Source: Azolla caroliniana (Eukaryota > Polypodiophyta). From it: DNA of 64,000 nucleotides. Under the pieces are notes generated by a model, which searched no databases, was not told where the DNA came from, and was given only the letters and a program-made list of their open reading frames with translations. Of the stretch, positions 43,260-54,700 are shown in pieces. The stretch is from positions 13,640,001-13,704,000 of the forward strand of contig JBHGNT010000018.1 of assembly GCA_043228905.1 (NCBI GenBank), written 5' to 3'. Position 1 is the first letter of the stretch. Every line of letters begins with the position of its first letter. A program made the translations under genes and the position numbers.

Positions 43260-44303
43260 TGTGGAGATCGGTCAGCATTCCGTCATGCCGAACTTGTACA
43301 ACATATTCAACACATAATGGTGTTGTGAGAGCAATATGCTGTCAGGGGTCCGGATCACCTCGATCCCAAGAAAATAATGAAGGTTCCCAAGGTTCTTCAT
43401 TTCAAATGCGTCCGACAACTAGGACTTCACACGGCCGATTTCATGGAGTCCGGGTCCGGTGATGACTTGATCATCTACATATACTAGGATACAAACCGGA
43501 CCGTACGGACCTTTCCGGATGAACAGTGAAGAGTCGGACTTTGAGGCCGCAAACCCCATCTTACGCAACCGTTGCGTGATTTTCGCATTCTATGGGGGGG
43601 GGGGGGGGGGGGGGCTTGTTTCAAACCATAAAGTGACTTTTTGAGTCAGCACACCGCCGACCTGTTCAGCTCCAATTGAAAACCGAGGGGTTGGATCATA
43701 TAGACCCATTCTTCAAGGTCACCTTGAAGAAACGCATTCTTCATGTCCATTTGGTGAAGATGCCATCCCCTTGCCGCAGCAAACAACCAGTACCACACGA
43801 ACCATCGTCATCTTTGCAACTAGAGCAAAGGTCTCATTGTAATCAATTCTGTGGGTCTGTACGTATCCCTTCGCCACTAACTGAGCCTTGTACCAGTTGA
43901 CCGAACCGTCGGCATGGTACTTTACCTTATATACCCACTTACAACCGATCGGTTTACAATGACAGAGAGGGTCAACTAGGTCCCATGTGTCGTTGGCATC
44001 GAGTGCCCGCATTTCTTCCTCCATAGCATCATGCCAATTTGCATTTTTCGCTGCTTCTGCGTAGCTGTCCGACTCACGCACTTCCGCCACCTTGGTCATG
44101 TATGCATAGTGATGCGCCATGTACTCATTGTATCCATACCGTTTTACGAGGCTCTTTTGGCGGGTTGACCGGTGCACTTTTCCGTCAACCGGTTTGAGGC
44201 CCTTCTTGGTCGGCTCGAACTTCTGTCCAAAGTCAGAATCACTCCGATCTGACTCTTTGCTTCCGGTGAACCATCTCCTCGGTTCCTTGCACGGGGAGAG
44301 CAT
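43260..44303 (-). pseudogene. Copia reverse transcriptase, interrupted by poly-G run
   Basis: Reads AMEEEMRALDANDTWDLVDP, PIGCKWVYKVKYHADGSVNW, KAQLVAKGYVQTHRIDYNET and [15 protein letters not shown] frameshift follows, then the region normally LYGLKQA-x-RAW, where a run of 21 G on the plus strand (43594-43614) and a TGG-to-TAG change break the frame. The active site YVDD is at about 43468-43479 in ILVYVDDQVITGPG. Motif order is normal for Ty1/copia. Confidence 0.9.
43594..43614. repeat. Poly-G tract (21) inside copia RT
   Basis: An uninterrupted run of 21 G within coding sequence, replacing a proline codon context (poly-C on the coding strand). Confidence 0.9.
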
Positions 44304-44549
44304 GGCAGAGTCTCCACGACTTGCCAGTTCTTCATCCTACTGGTCATTCCGACTCAGCCACTCATTCAACCCACTTAGCGGAAATGAGATCAGACTCTCA
44401 TATAGAGTACCGAATTCTTCATCTTCTACATGAACCTCTTCAGGTTCACTAGCCTCATCCTCCAGAATCGAGTCTTCGTCGGGAGTTGGAGTCGGTAGAG
44501 AGTACCATGATGTCGTCTCATCAAACTCGACATCTTAACTTACTCGGAC

Positions 44550-45439
44550 CTATTTAGTCTGGGCGTTATAACACTTATACCCCTTCTGTTCATGCGAGTA
44601 GCCGATAAGTATGTACTTCTCCGACTTCGGATCCAGCTTCCTCCACTTCTCATCCGGTACATGCACATATGCTATGCTACCGAATACCCGAAGGTGTCTC
44701 AAATTCGGTTTCCGCCCGAAATACAGCTCATGTGTTGACACCTTATCTCCGATCCGGTTTTGGATGTAGATGGTCGTCCGGACCGCCTCAACCCAATACA
44801 ACCTGGGCATGCTTTACTCCTCCAGCATTGCCCTTGCCGCATCGACAACCGACCGGTTCTTTCGCTCAACCACACCATTATGTTCCGGTGTGTATCAGTA
44901 GCTGAATTCTCTCCGAATTTCTTTTTGTTGCAGATAACACTATTCAATTGGCCGGAAAAGTATTCTTTTCCACCATCTAACCGCAGGCACTTGATCTTTC
45001 TTTCTATTTCCCTCTCGATTAGGCTTTGTAGATTCTGGAAACAGTCGAAGACTTCACTTTTTCTCTCAATGAGGTAGATCCATGTGTGCCAGTTGTAGCC
45101 CTCAATGAAGGAGATGAAATATCGACTCCCGCCAAGACTAACATTATGTGCCAGTCCCCATACATCCGAATGGATTAAGTCGAGCTTGTTACAGTTGTGG
45201 TTTTGTTCGATGGGGAATGGAAGCCGGTGTTGCTTCCCGAGTTGGCAGGCTTCACATATTTGGGCCTTCTGACCACTGAATTTTGGCAATCTGAGAACAA
45301 CCTGTTTCGATTGCAGGTCTTGAAACCTCCGGTAGTTGCCGTGGCCAATTCGCTTGTGCCAGAGATCGATGTCTGATTCAGTCTTCTGTCCTTTGGCAAA
45401 CAAGGCGGTGCCTACGTCATTGGTGTTGAGGATGAACAT
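44550..45439 (-). pseudogene. Copia integrase
   Basis: The GAG-pre-integrase segment has DLWHKRIGHGNYRRFQDLQ and the zinc-binding CEACQLGKQHRLPF. The core has LDLIHSDVWGLAHNVSLGG with the first Asp. KCLRLDGGKEYFS lies where DNGGEY is expected, so the second catalytic Asp is followed by altered residues. After a frameshift near 44900 come YWVEAVRTTIYIQNRIGDKV, HELYFGRKPNLRHLRVFGSI and EKYILIGYSHEQKGYKCYN, the usual C-terminal blocks. Confidence 0.9.
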
Positions 45440-45615
45440 CCTCCCATCTCTGCGCCCTTATGCGATTATATGGCCCTCTTCCATGGTAAAGCACCCGAGG
45501 TGCGTAAACCGCACCCGCATTCCCTGGTCGACGATTTGTCCAACCGACACCAGGTTCTTTGTGATTGTCGGAATGTGACGTATGTTCATCAGCTTTCCCC
45601 TTTGTCCAACATGGC

Positions 45616-46313
45616 TCAAAGGGACTTCTCCGACATGCACAATCGGGTGAGGGATGTCGTCTCCAGTTTCAACAATTCCCGGTTGTTTAGGGTATAGATG
45701 CGTTCTTCATGGCTCGTCATGTGATTAGATGCGCCGGAATCAACGTACCACACTTCCTCTGATCCGGAAGTGGTCTTCTTCATCGAGTTCGCGTTGTGCT
45801 TCATCACGAAGGTTGGCCCTTTACTAGTCTTCCCAGTAACGGATCCTTTTGCGTAGTGTGAGCTTTGTCGGTTTCCCTGTCCGGCCTTACCGGATCCCGA
45901 TTTTTTCGTCGCGCTTCTTCCAGCACTTGTTCTCTCTCTGTGGCCTTTCTTGCCACAATACCAACATTCCGTGTTGGCCTTCGCTTGCCGGTTCCCAGCG
46001 CCGTTTTGACTCCCCCTACTCGTGGAGGGTCCGGAACTGCTTTCGGCACTGTCTCAGTGCCTTCGATTCTATTCTTGCCAACCGCCTCCGTTGCGTGCTG
46101 ACCCACCTCGTCCTCCACACCCACGAGGATGGTCCGCCTCCATGTACAACATCCGGTTGTCCGATTGAAGTGGTCCTTGACCCACTCGCATGGTTTCCTT
46201 TCACCATAAGCATCGATTGCAAGTCGAAGAAGGATGGTGGATTCTCCTGGGTGCAGATCGTTTGTTCCTTCCACATAGCTCGAGTAACCATGCCCTAGTA
46301 GATACTGGTGCAT
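45616..46313 (-). pseudogene. Copia gag C-terminus, zinc knuckle and protease
   Basis: The gag end carries PPSFFDLQSMLMVKGNH (46291-46016 frame). The knuckle CWYCGKKGHRE lies near 45955 and shifts frame inside its last Cys. The protease shows EEVWYVDSGASNHMTSHEE (45807-45616), with the catalytic Asp intact. The gag N-terminus lies towards 46440 in broken frames (KMHQYLLGHGY near 46313). Confidence 0.85.
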
Positions 46314-46445
46314 TTTATATGACTAGGATGCATAGTTGCCAACTTGCCATACCTTTGTCCATCTTGGTTCTCTTCTGCTCTTCACCGGGTGTTAGGGTTT
46401 GTCTTCGAAAGCGTTTGTCAGCTGTAGAGGAGTCTCAACCCTCGC

Positions 46446-46457
46446 GCTCTGATACCA
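46446..46457 (-). other. Copia primer-binding site (initiator Met tRNA)
   Basis: The minus strand reads TGGTATCAGAGC, perfect, and directly adjoins the LTR at 46458. Confidence 0.95.
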
Positions 46458-46887
46458 TGTTAGAGTTAATATGCGGAAGGATATGACAAACCGGCCCAGC
46501 CGGATACCAATAGAACGTAGAGAAGAAGGTTTAATGGAGACCTTACACAGAGAGTACTCTGGAGAGACAGAGAAAGAAAAACATAAACTAAATTCAAAAA
46601 ATAATAATCCTTTGTACATAGAATGTGCTCAAAGAGCACTTTTATACAAGTCCATAAAGGACTAACAGGTACTTCAATGCTCATACGCGCGACTGGCACT
46701 GACTCCCAAAAATATGCCTACGTACTGGGTTGGATCCGTAGGCCTCTAACGGCCTACCGGTTTCAATCCGATCCGGCTCCTGGTTCCGGATATTATCCGG
46801 ACATCGATCCGGTTCTCCGTTCCGGATACCAATCCGACTCTGGTTTATTCCGCCGATCCAGATCCGGTTGAGCTTGCTCGCTCAACA
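46458..46887 (-). mobile_element. 5' LTR of the copia element
   Basis: TGTTAGAGTTAATATGCGG...GCTCGCTCAACA, 430 bp. It contains TATAAAAGTGC on the minus strand near 46643. It matches 40834-41130 at both ends. Confidence 0.93.
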
Positions 46888-47340
46888 CTAGTCACAAATG
46901 TTTATAATACCTAATCTAGTACTAAGAATTGTTGAAATCCATTCCATCTTGAATCACAATGTTTCTTGACCCAATGGATTTTTGTTAGATCGATATTTTC
47001 ATTTTTTGTTTATAATCTATAATTATATACTATTTAAATTCTTTTACTAATATAGTCTTCTATCTTTTTGTAGAGTTCCAAAACCAAGTACATAATCCAA
47101 TAGAGAGAAAACCAAATATAGAATTGGTCCAAAATGTATTAGATGCAAACTATCGTCAAAGATGGGCATGACATTTTGGTTGGATCTACTTAATAATGCA
47201 AACATTTCTACACTGGAAGATATTAATGATGCGCATCACAATTTAGATATTGATTTAGAAGACATGATGGCGTAGGATGATGTTATGGAGTACTTGTACT
47301 TGGACAAACAATAAATCTTTGGAATTTTGGAATACTTGAT
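46888..47340 (+). pseudogene. hAT-like remnant, right of copia insertion
   Basis: AT-rich continuation of the interrupted transposon. Short readable pieces such as FLDPMDF and DMMA-like acidic text are too weak for firm domain assignment. The call rests on position and the near-match target duplication. Confidence 0.4.
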
Positions 47341-48009
47341 CTTTACTTAATGATGACATTAGATACTAGATAGTTTGATTGTTCGATGTTGACACCATAT
47401 ATATTGATTGTTAGAAAGAGCTTCTAAATTGTCAACAAACTCCTTTTTTGGCCAAATGGGATTAATTTGAATGCGAAATATGTATATTCAGCTTTGGAAC
47501 TTGTACTATGTAGCATGTAATATAGAATGTTAATATGTATATAGTTTGAAAACAATTAAAAAATATAATTATTTGAATACAATGTTGTAGACTCTTGATG
47601 CACAATGCACATTGTAATTTGCCACAACAAACTTACAAAGTTATGAATTATATTTATTTAAGTATGAACGAATGACAATGACCATATGAAAATCGAACGA
47701 AATTTAGGTACGAGCAAGCAAACAAAAAATTTCGTGGTATTTTTCGAAATTTTCTCGTAATATTTCTCCATAACAAGCAATATTAATAGCTACATATATT
47801 GAGCATGCGCAGTTTGGGATCCGGGTTGGATTCAAGTTTGAAATATCGTAAACGAGTTAAGGGTGAAACCGATTTGTCTTGGGACAATGCTAATACATAC
47901 ATAAACCGGTTGAGCCCAAGCGGGGTAACTAACTGTGGTCTGGTCAATTCCTAGGGGCGAGGCGAGGCTTGGTTTGTCATTGCCAGTTAGTTCGTTAGTT
48001 ACTTGGATT

Positions 48010-48132
48010 TGGATCCATCCATCCATCCATGGCCTTTAGAATTCCGCCCCCCTTTTCCTGCTCTTTTTATATTATATACATATATGTGTACATAAGTATG
48101 TACATACATATGTCTGTCTGTCTGTCTGTGTG
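48010..48132. repeat. (CCAT)n and (TCTG)n short repeats upstream of DnaJ gene
   Basis: CCATCCATCCATCCATGG at about 48015-48032 and TCTG units at 48113-48129, in the probable promoter or leader region. Confidence 0.85.
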
Positions 48133-48224
48133 CGTGCTCGGTACTACAAGTAAATAAAACCACTGTCGGCCTTTTATTTACAAGATCTCCATAGAAGCAA
48201 ACCCTAATCCAACCCTAATTTTAG

Positions 48225-48839
48225 ATGATGGCCCTGCCTCTTTTCACACGTTGCCGCGCCATCTCCTCCTCCACCTCCAACAGACATGTCAGCAGCCACT
48301 ACTACCCATCCTCAACGCCGCCGCCGCCGCCGCCTCGCACAAATCCCCTATCCCTATCCCTTACCATCTCCACCTCTCCCTCCATAACCATCCCCAATTT
48401 CCCCCAATTCGATCATCATCATCATCATTTCGATCATGTCCCTGACTGTCAAGATCATTCTATGACCCTCTATGACGTGCTCCAAATCCCTCCCACCGCC
48501 ACTCTTGCGGAAGTGAAGGCCTCTTTCCGACGCCTCGCACGGCTTTACCACCCGGATGCATTGGCACGGCGCAGCTCTGGAAGCAGTTGGGGGCATGAGT
48601 GCACCACTCAACATTTCCTCAGCATCCATGCCGCCTACATTGCCCTGTCTGATGCACAAATCCGTGCGCGCTACGACCTCCAGCTACACTTTCAAAGCCG
48701 AAATTCTGACTCCACTTCACACTGTGACCCTAAGGTAGGGCATCATGATGTTGTTGGAGCTCATCCTTATGCTCGGTATCCCATATACAGCCAATCGATG
48801 AGGCCTGGAAGAAGTTGGGAAACTGACCAATGCTGGTAG
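48225..48839 (+). CDS. Small J-domain protein (DnaJ11-like, probably plastid)
   Basis: Co-chaperone that stimulates the ATPase of Hsp70. Single exon, 204 aa. Residues 1-50 are rich in Ser, Thr, Pro and Arg and poor in acids, as in a chloroplast transit peptide. Then comes a His run (64-68). The J domain is about 80-152: MTLYDVLQIPPTATLAEVKA (helix I-II), the HPD motif at 109-111 in RLARLYHPDALARR, and FLSIHAAYIALSDAQIRARYD (helices III-IV). There is no zinc-finger or C-terminal substrate domain, so it is a type III (class C) J protein resembling plant DnaJ11/DnaJ20-type chloroplast proteins. Two adjacent ATGs start it; the first was used. GCC/CCG repeats encode a proline run. Confidence 0.9.
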   Translation: MMALPLFTRCRAISSSTSNRHVSSHYYPSSTPPPPPPRTNPLSLSLTISTSPSITIPNFPQFDHHHHHFDHVPDCQDHSMTLYDVLQIPPTATLAEVKASFRRLARLYHPDALARRSSGSSWGHECTTQHFLSIHAAYIALSDAQIRARYDLQLHFQSRNSDSTSHCDPKVGHHDVVGAHPYARYPIYSQSMRPGRSWETDQCW

Positions 48840-49089
48840 TTAGGAGGAGGTAGGTACAATATTCTTGTACCTTGACATTCAAGTCAACTTCTTTGGTAAA
48901 CCTCATTTAAGGATGCCCACACTCGTTGACAGCATAGTTGGTTTGGCCGGACAATCACAAGTCATGAACAATTTTCGGATTCCCGAATCCCAACCAACAC
49001 TGTCTTTTCTCTGGGAGATCTTGATTGTATGTAGTAGGCATGGTAGGCTTCCCAAAATAGGTGTGATGTCTCTCAACCTCTAATGTACA

Positions 49090-51790
49090 CCAATGTTGCA
49101 AATCCTCAAGGTCTTACATACCAAGTCTTTCTTTGTGGGAAACTCCTTCGGATAGTATAACTTTCTTTGTAAAAATTTGAAGTTTTTGCACAATAAGAAA
49201 CCTATTGAAATACAAGATGGCAATACTCCGTTTTCCATTTAAATCCCCACTACTATTACTGCCATGATGCAACAAATTTCTTGGGCGTTAATAATTTTGT
49301 TTTTTATAACCAAAGGCCCTCATGGCCTGCAACCTAGAAACAAATGGAATCTAAAGAATTCTTTAGGACTTTTTAACATCTGGTGTGTCTATGATAATCA
49401 AACTCCACACACAAGCTAATATGCCAACACATCCAAGTACACAACCTAAACACCACAATACTACCAACATATGAGGTTACACTTACAACTGTAACATCTC
49501 GTAACGTATCACTTCTATGTAGGATGAATATACTCAATGATATATATGTATGTCCATGATGCATCAACCACAATTCCCTAGTGACCATTGATAGATAGTA
49601 GAATTAAATAGATCTCTATCAATAATTACTAAAGTTTACAAGACATTGATAAATGAATACAATGGAAGCCTTGTAACATACCAAGTGTACATTGCCATTT
49701 GAAGAGATCAACCATTAACATCGACATTAGCATCCAAATTCAATACTTACAAGTTACATGCATAATGGCAAACAGTTATTACAGAGCCAGATATATTAGG
49801 CAAAATCCAGTGGAGCACTATTAAAGCTCTAAACACGAAAACCTCTCTAGGCAATAATTTGTAACTTCAACAAGAACATGAGTGCATACAAAATTCTAGG
49901 GAATTATCTTTTATTGTAAAGTGGAAATCATTTGTCTTCGACAACTTAGATTTTGAGATAGCAAATCATCAACCACTGGTCCTTTCTTGTATTCATCTAT
50001 TTTTAGAAAAGGCTACAATAATACAAAATCAAAATATGGCAGTGAAACACTCAGCCAACACTAATATTAAGTCACATATGATGAATATAATTCAAAATGT
50101 GACCTTTATTTTTACCTAATTCTTAGGTAAAAAAATCACTACTTCTAAACAACATTGTGTGCATGTGTGCATGTGTGCCCACACATGCTGAGCATCATGG
50201 TATGCAGCTTCCTACAGGGGGAAAAACAATGGTCAGGCATACGCTGATGATTCCTTCTTTCAACCTAGGTAAACAAAACAACACGATCAACAATTTAGAA
50301 CAAGCATGCACGTCTTGGAGTTATTTGCTTTAACAGCAGGATTCAAGACCAATTTCACAAAGACAATTTCCCTTTTACAAATTGTATGGCATTCTGTCTA
50401 TTGTGCAACCCAATTAGTTGGTCAGAAAAGTGGTGAGCTTCATGGTCTGCAGCTTCCTACAGAGAAAATAAATAAATTTGGTCAGACTTGCTGATGATTC
50501 CTACTATTTACAATTTATGACCATGCAAGCTTTGAAGTTGTTTGCTTTAACATCAAGATTTAAGATCAATTTCACAACGCCAAAATCCCCCCCTCTGCAA
50601 ATTGAGCCATGGTATTCTCTCTATTGGAAAACCCAATGAGTTGGTCAAACCTCTTGTATATCCTCTGACATGGAATAGCTCGGCAAAAGCCTAAAAACCC
50701 TAGGTATTATTAGAAAAGATCAATGGAAAGATGCAGGACATTATCCAGTTTCCACTTCACGTCAGATTGAGAATCATACAATCAATATGTATTGCTTGCA
50801 TTCAGTTCTACCTGCTACTTATTGCTTGGCCTTGCCAGAAAATCAATAAGTTCATGTCAGCAATGCTCAAAAACACTTTTGGACTTTGGAAAAAAAATAT
50901 CATAAGAAAGAACTTCACTTGTTAACAAAATTCCAAACTTAACAAGCAACAAAAACCTAACAAGAATGATAAAAAATTTATGAGAATGGAGATCAAAATA
51001 GAAAACAAATTCCAAACTTAAATCTACAGCAGTAACATTTATGTTGCACTAGAATGTGCTTGCCTAAAAGCTGCAGTATTACATGATTTTGCTAAAAAAA
51101 CGCATCAGTGGGCACTCATGCTTGCAGACATTATTAAAGGTTTGTTTTGGACATTCCACATGTATCTTTTATGCATGTCTTCTTTGAAAATAGTGATAAT
51201 GTCTTGTAATCCTTGGTACATAATTGGTATCCCGCACCCTCTCATTTTTCATGCTTAACATCCACATTTTCATGCTATTTAAGGATGTGAGCTTTTGTCA
51301 TGATCCAGGGACAGGTATTATAGATAAGCATTATATTATTGGCCCATGTTTCCACCTAATTTAAACACTCCGCTATCACCATAATCATAAAAAAGGTTTC
51401 AACCTATGTTTCAACCTAAACCACTTAGATTTCTTACTTATGAGGTATATATGATAAATAGTTCTTTTTTACAGTCACACAATAAGAGATATTGGCAAAA
51501 TAGAGCACTAGCATTATTTCATCCACCGATCATATCACTATTCAAAACTTGGACAGCATAGCTTACCTTCCAAATGTAATTCACTCAATATTTTCTTTCT
51601 CATGTGACAACCAGTAAATAATATAGTAAAATATCACACTCAATATTTGGAGTTTGTTAAGGCTCCTTTACGTCAAAGAAAGTGCGAAAATAAATTAAGT
51701 TGAAGTTCAACCAAACCTTTAATTTAAAGAAAATGCAAAACAAAAAAGTTGAGCTGAAGTTAAACCAGAGGTGTTAAAAAGTACCGTTTT
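49090..51790. other. Gene-free interval with a degenerate tandem repeat
   Basis: Between the convergent DnaJ and SET genes. At about 50170-50600 two to three degenerate copies of a 220-240-bp unit occur: CATGGTATGCAGCTTCCTACAG at 50198, CATGGTCTGCAGCTTCCTACAG near 50440, and TTTGCTTTAACAGCAGGATT-like text near 50323 and 50543. Nothing else supported. Confidence 0.6.
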
Positions 51791-51797
51791 TTGCAGT

Positions 51798-54700
51798 TCA
51801 AGAAGCAGATCTATATTCCTCTATTTCTTCCAAAAACTCCTCTTCAGTCCTCAGTTGCCCACAGACATTACACTCCATAATTGTTGCTGAAGTGACATCT
51901 TGAGATGGTGGAAGGGGGGCCAACGTACCACCACAGCTCTCATCTGGGCACAAATACTTAACAAAGAATATAGCATGAGGAAAGCTTCCCTGTGCCTCCT
52001 CATCTGAACCCATTGATTCTTCTGCTTCTTCTTCTTCTTCTTCTCGATCATCATCTCCGTCCTCCATAATATCCTCATCTTCATGATCATCTGCATGTTT
52101 CAATGCAATATCGTGGTCGTGGTCATGGTCGTGCTCGTCCCCCCTGTCCTCGGTGCTCCACTTCTCTTCAATCTGGCATCGTTCACAAGTACACTCAAAA
52201 CCATATTCTTCTTTCAGCTTTCTCTGCCGCTCTGCAAGTGGCCAATTGATGGGGAAATAGCTTATGCAAACCTCAGTACCTTCAGAAATCTCATGAAGAG
52301 ACCGGATGATAATATCCGTATTTCCAACCTCTGGCTTGTCCATGTAATCAAACCTGGGAAAACATACAAAGAGAACAATAATGAATCTATGAAAAATATA
52401 TGAGTTTTCCAATGCTAAGTATCAATCCTAGATGGGGTACTGTTATGAAATTTGAACACACATGTTAACATTATTAGCCATGTCAATATAAGGTTTGTCT
52501 ATGCTCATAACACCATCTTATATACTTACCATTTTGAATAATCATTAATCGATAATATAGTGATTACAGTTCATAAGAAATTTATGTCTGGACTTTGTAC
52601 TCACTTGCATATTGCAAAACTGTTTTGATTCACATTTTAAGTGCTTGTCAAAGAGCCTCAAAATACTTCATTTCACACTATCTGGTATCATTTGGTCTGT
52701 GAATATATTCCATCTACTTGGATTTTCCTTGCATGTTAATTCGCAGAAGAATTTACCTAAGATGATGCTACAAACCATTCACATATGATCAAACCTTTCT
52801 GAGCTTCAGGTACAGCACATAATGCCTCACTTTTGACTATACTGAAATTCATTTGGTACACAACACTAACAGTAGACAAAGCATTGGCCACTATGTTATC
52901 TTTCCCTTAAAAGACGTTAATATATCTTTCTTTCTTTCTACAATACTCAATTTCCATATGGAATTCCACATGAGTTACTGACAACCAGCCTAACCAACCT
53001 TGATTTCTAGTTTATCACAGTACTTCAAAGTGGCATGGTCAATCAAGACTTAAAATTCTTGCTGCCTAGCAATAGTCAGATCATATACTACGCGGACTCC
53101 AGCACGTCAGCTAAAGCAGTGGCTAAGGAGGCATATCTCTGGATGAATTTCTAATAAAAAATATCTCAATTCTGAGACATTACTCCGTGTTGGTTAACAT
53201 AGGATGACAGAGACTTTTGGAACATGCACCCAGACCCCATCTGTGGATATCAAGTGGCATAAACTCAATGACCTTCTCACAGAAAAAAGTTTTCTTATTG
53301 TAAGTGTATAACCTGTGGTTCTTTAAAATTCCTCGCCCTACTAATGAATGTGTTGGTCTAGAACACCTGTATATCATCAACAAAATCAACAAATCAACCT
53401 ATTATCAAGTGAAACACCTTACTCATCAACATCATGAATGTATCAAGCATAGATAGATGTATCATCTGTGGGCTTCTCCTCCCAACCTTAGGATGTGCTT
53501 TTAGATAGCTGGTTCGATGCCGAAAGGCAAGAATATATGTCCAACCCCTTGCCCACATAACGTTTGTGTTGTATGCCAACACCTTTTCCCAAGGCCATAT
53601 TAGGAGGATTTCATAACACTTAAGAGTCATGACAATAAGGATGTTAATTACCACCCTCAAAAGCCGGTTTCTCCCAATGTTATGTCTCAAACAATCTACT
53701 TGACATTATACGAGTTAACTCCTCATATCATCCCCACTAGTGGAGGCCCTCCAAACAGTTTGTTTTATCAAATGGATGACAGAGTTAAACATGATGACGA
53801 CATTGATGAAGCAAAAGCAGGAAAAGGGAAATGATATATCCTTAGGCTTCTCCTCCCAACCATAGGATGTGCTTTTATGTAGTGCACTCCATGCACAAGG
53901 GCTAGTACGCATGTTCATCCCCTAGCCCAAAGAACATTTATGTTATATGCTTCTCAATAAATCTACTTCAAATAACTAGCGTATAGCTTCCCATACCACC
54001 CACACTAATAGAGACCCTCCAAATTGTTTGTTTTGTCCAAAGGATGAGAGAGTTAACACCAAATACACCCATGTACTATTTGAAGCTCGTAAACACGTTG
54101 TTGAGTCAAGTAAGAACGGTTCGTTCCACTTGGAGGTGAAGGGTTGATTTTGTAGAAAATGTAGGGATCTTAGACTAACTCTCACACAGCAAGATCACTT
54201 TAAGGACTTAAGCAAATATCAATAGATTAGAAAAAAACGTGCTTATGATTACAATGATGTAGAATGGTTTATACAATCCAATATCTACCGGAGGTAGGAA
54301 ACACAACTAACAATTACTATGTTCACAATTTTCTAACTATGTTCACACCTAACAATTACTTAACTAGGTTCACACTATTCTAAGTATGTTCATGCCCAAC
54401 AGTTCCTTAACTAGGTTCACACTATTTTAACTATGTTCACACAAACACTTTCACAGCATACACGTGTAACAAACCCCCCTGAAGTGAATGGTGTGAACTT
54501 GAATATCGTCACTATCCAAGTGTTGGAAGAATGCCCAATTCCTTGCGAAAAATGTTCAAACTTTTGTCCTGATACAGCCTTTGTAAAAATGTCTACAATA
54601 TTTTCATGAGTTGGTACATAGACCAAGTTTATCGCTTTCACATGGAATTGCTCCCTCACATAATGATAGTGCACCTTTGTTAGGGATATGTCCCTCCTGT

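Larger units (their letters stand above)
40834..46887 (-). mobile_element. Ty1/copia retrotransposon, both LTRs, minus strand
   Basis: Nearly complete in structure. 5' LTR 46458-46887, PBS 46446-46457, gag, protease, integrase, RT, RNase H, an extra C-terminal tail, polypurine tract and 3' LTR 40834-41130. Flanking bases TTAGT (40829-40833) and CTAGT (46888-46892) match at four of five positions, consistent with a target duplication inside hAT sequence. The 3' LTR plus tail is partly duplicated in tandem (768 bp). Frameshifts, stops and a poly-G run show it is inactive. Confidence 0.92.
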
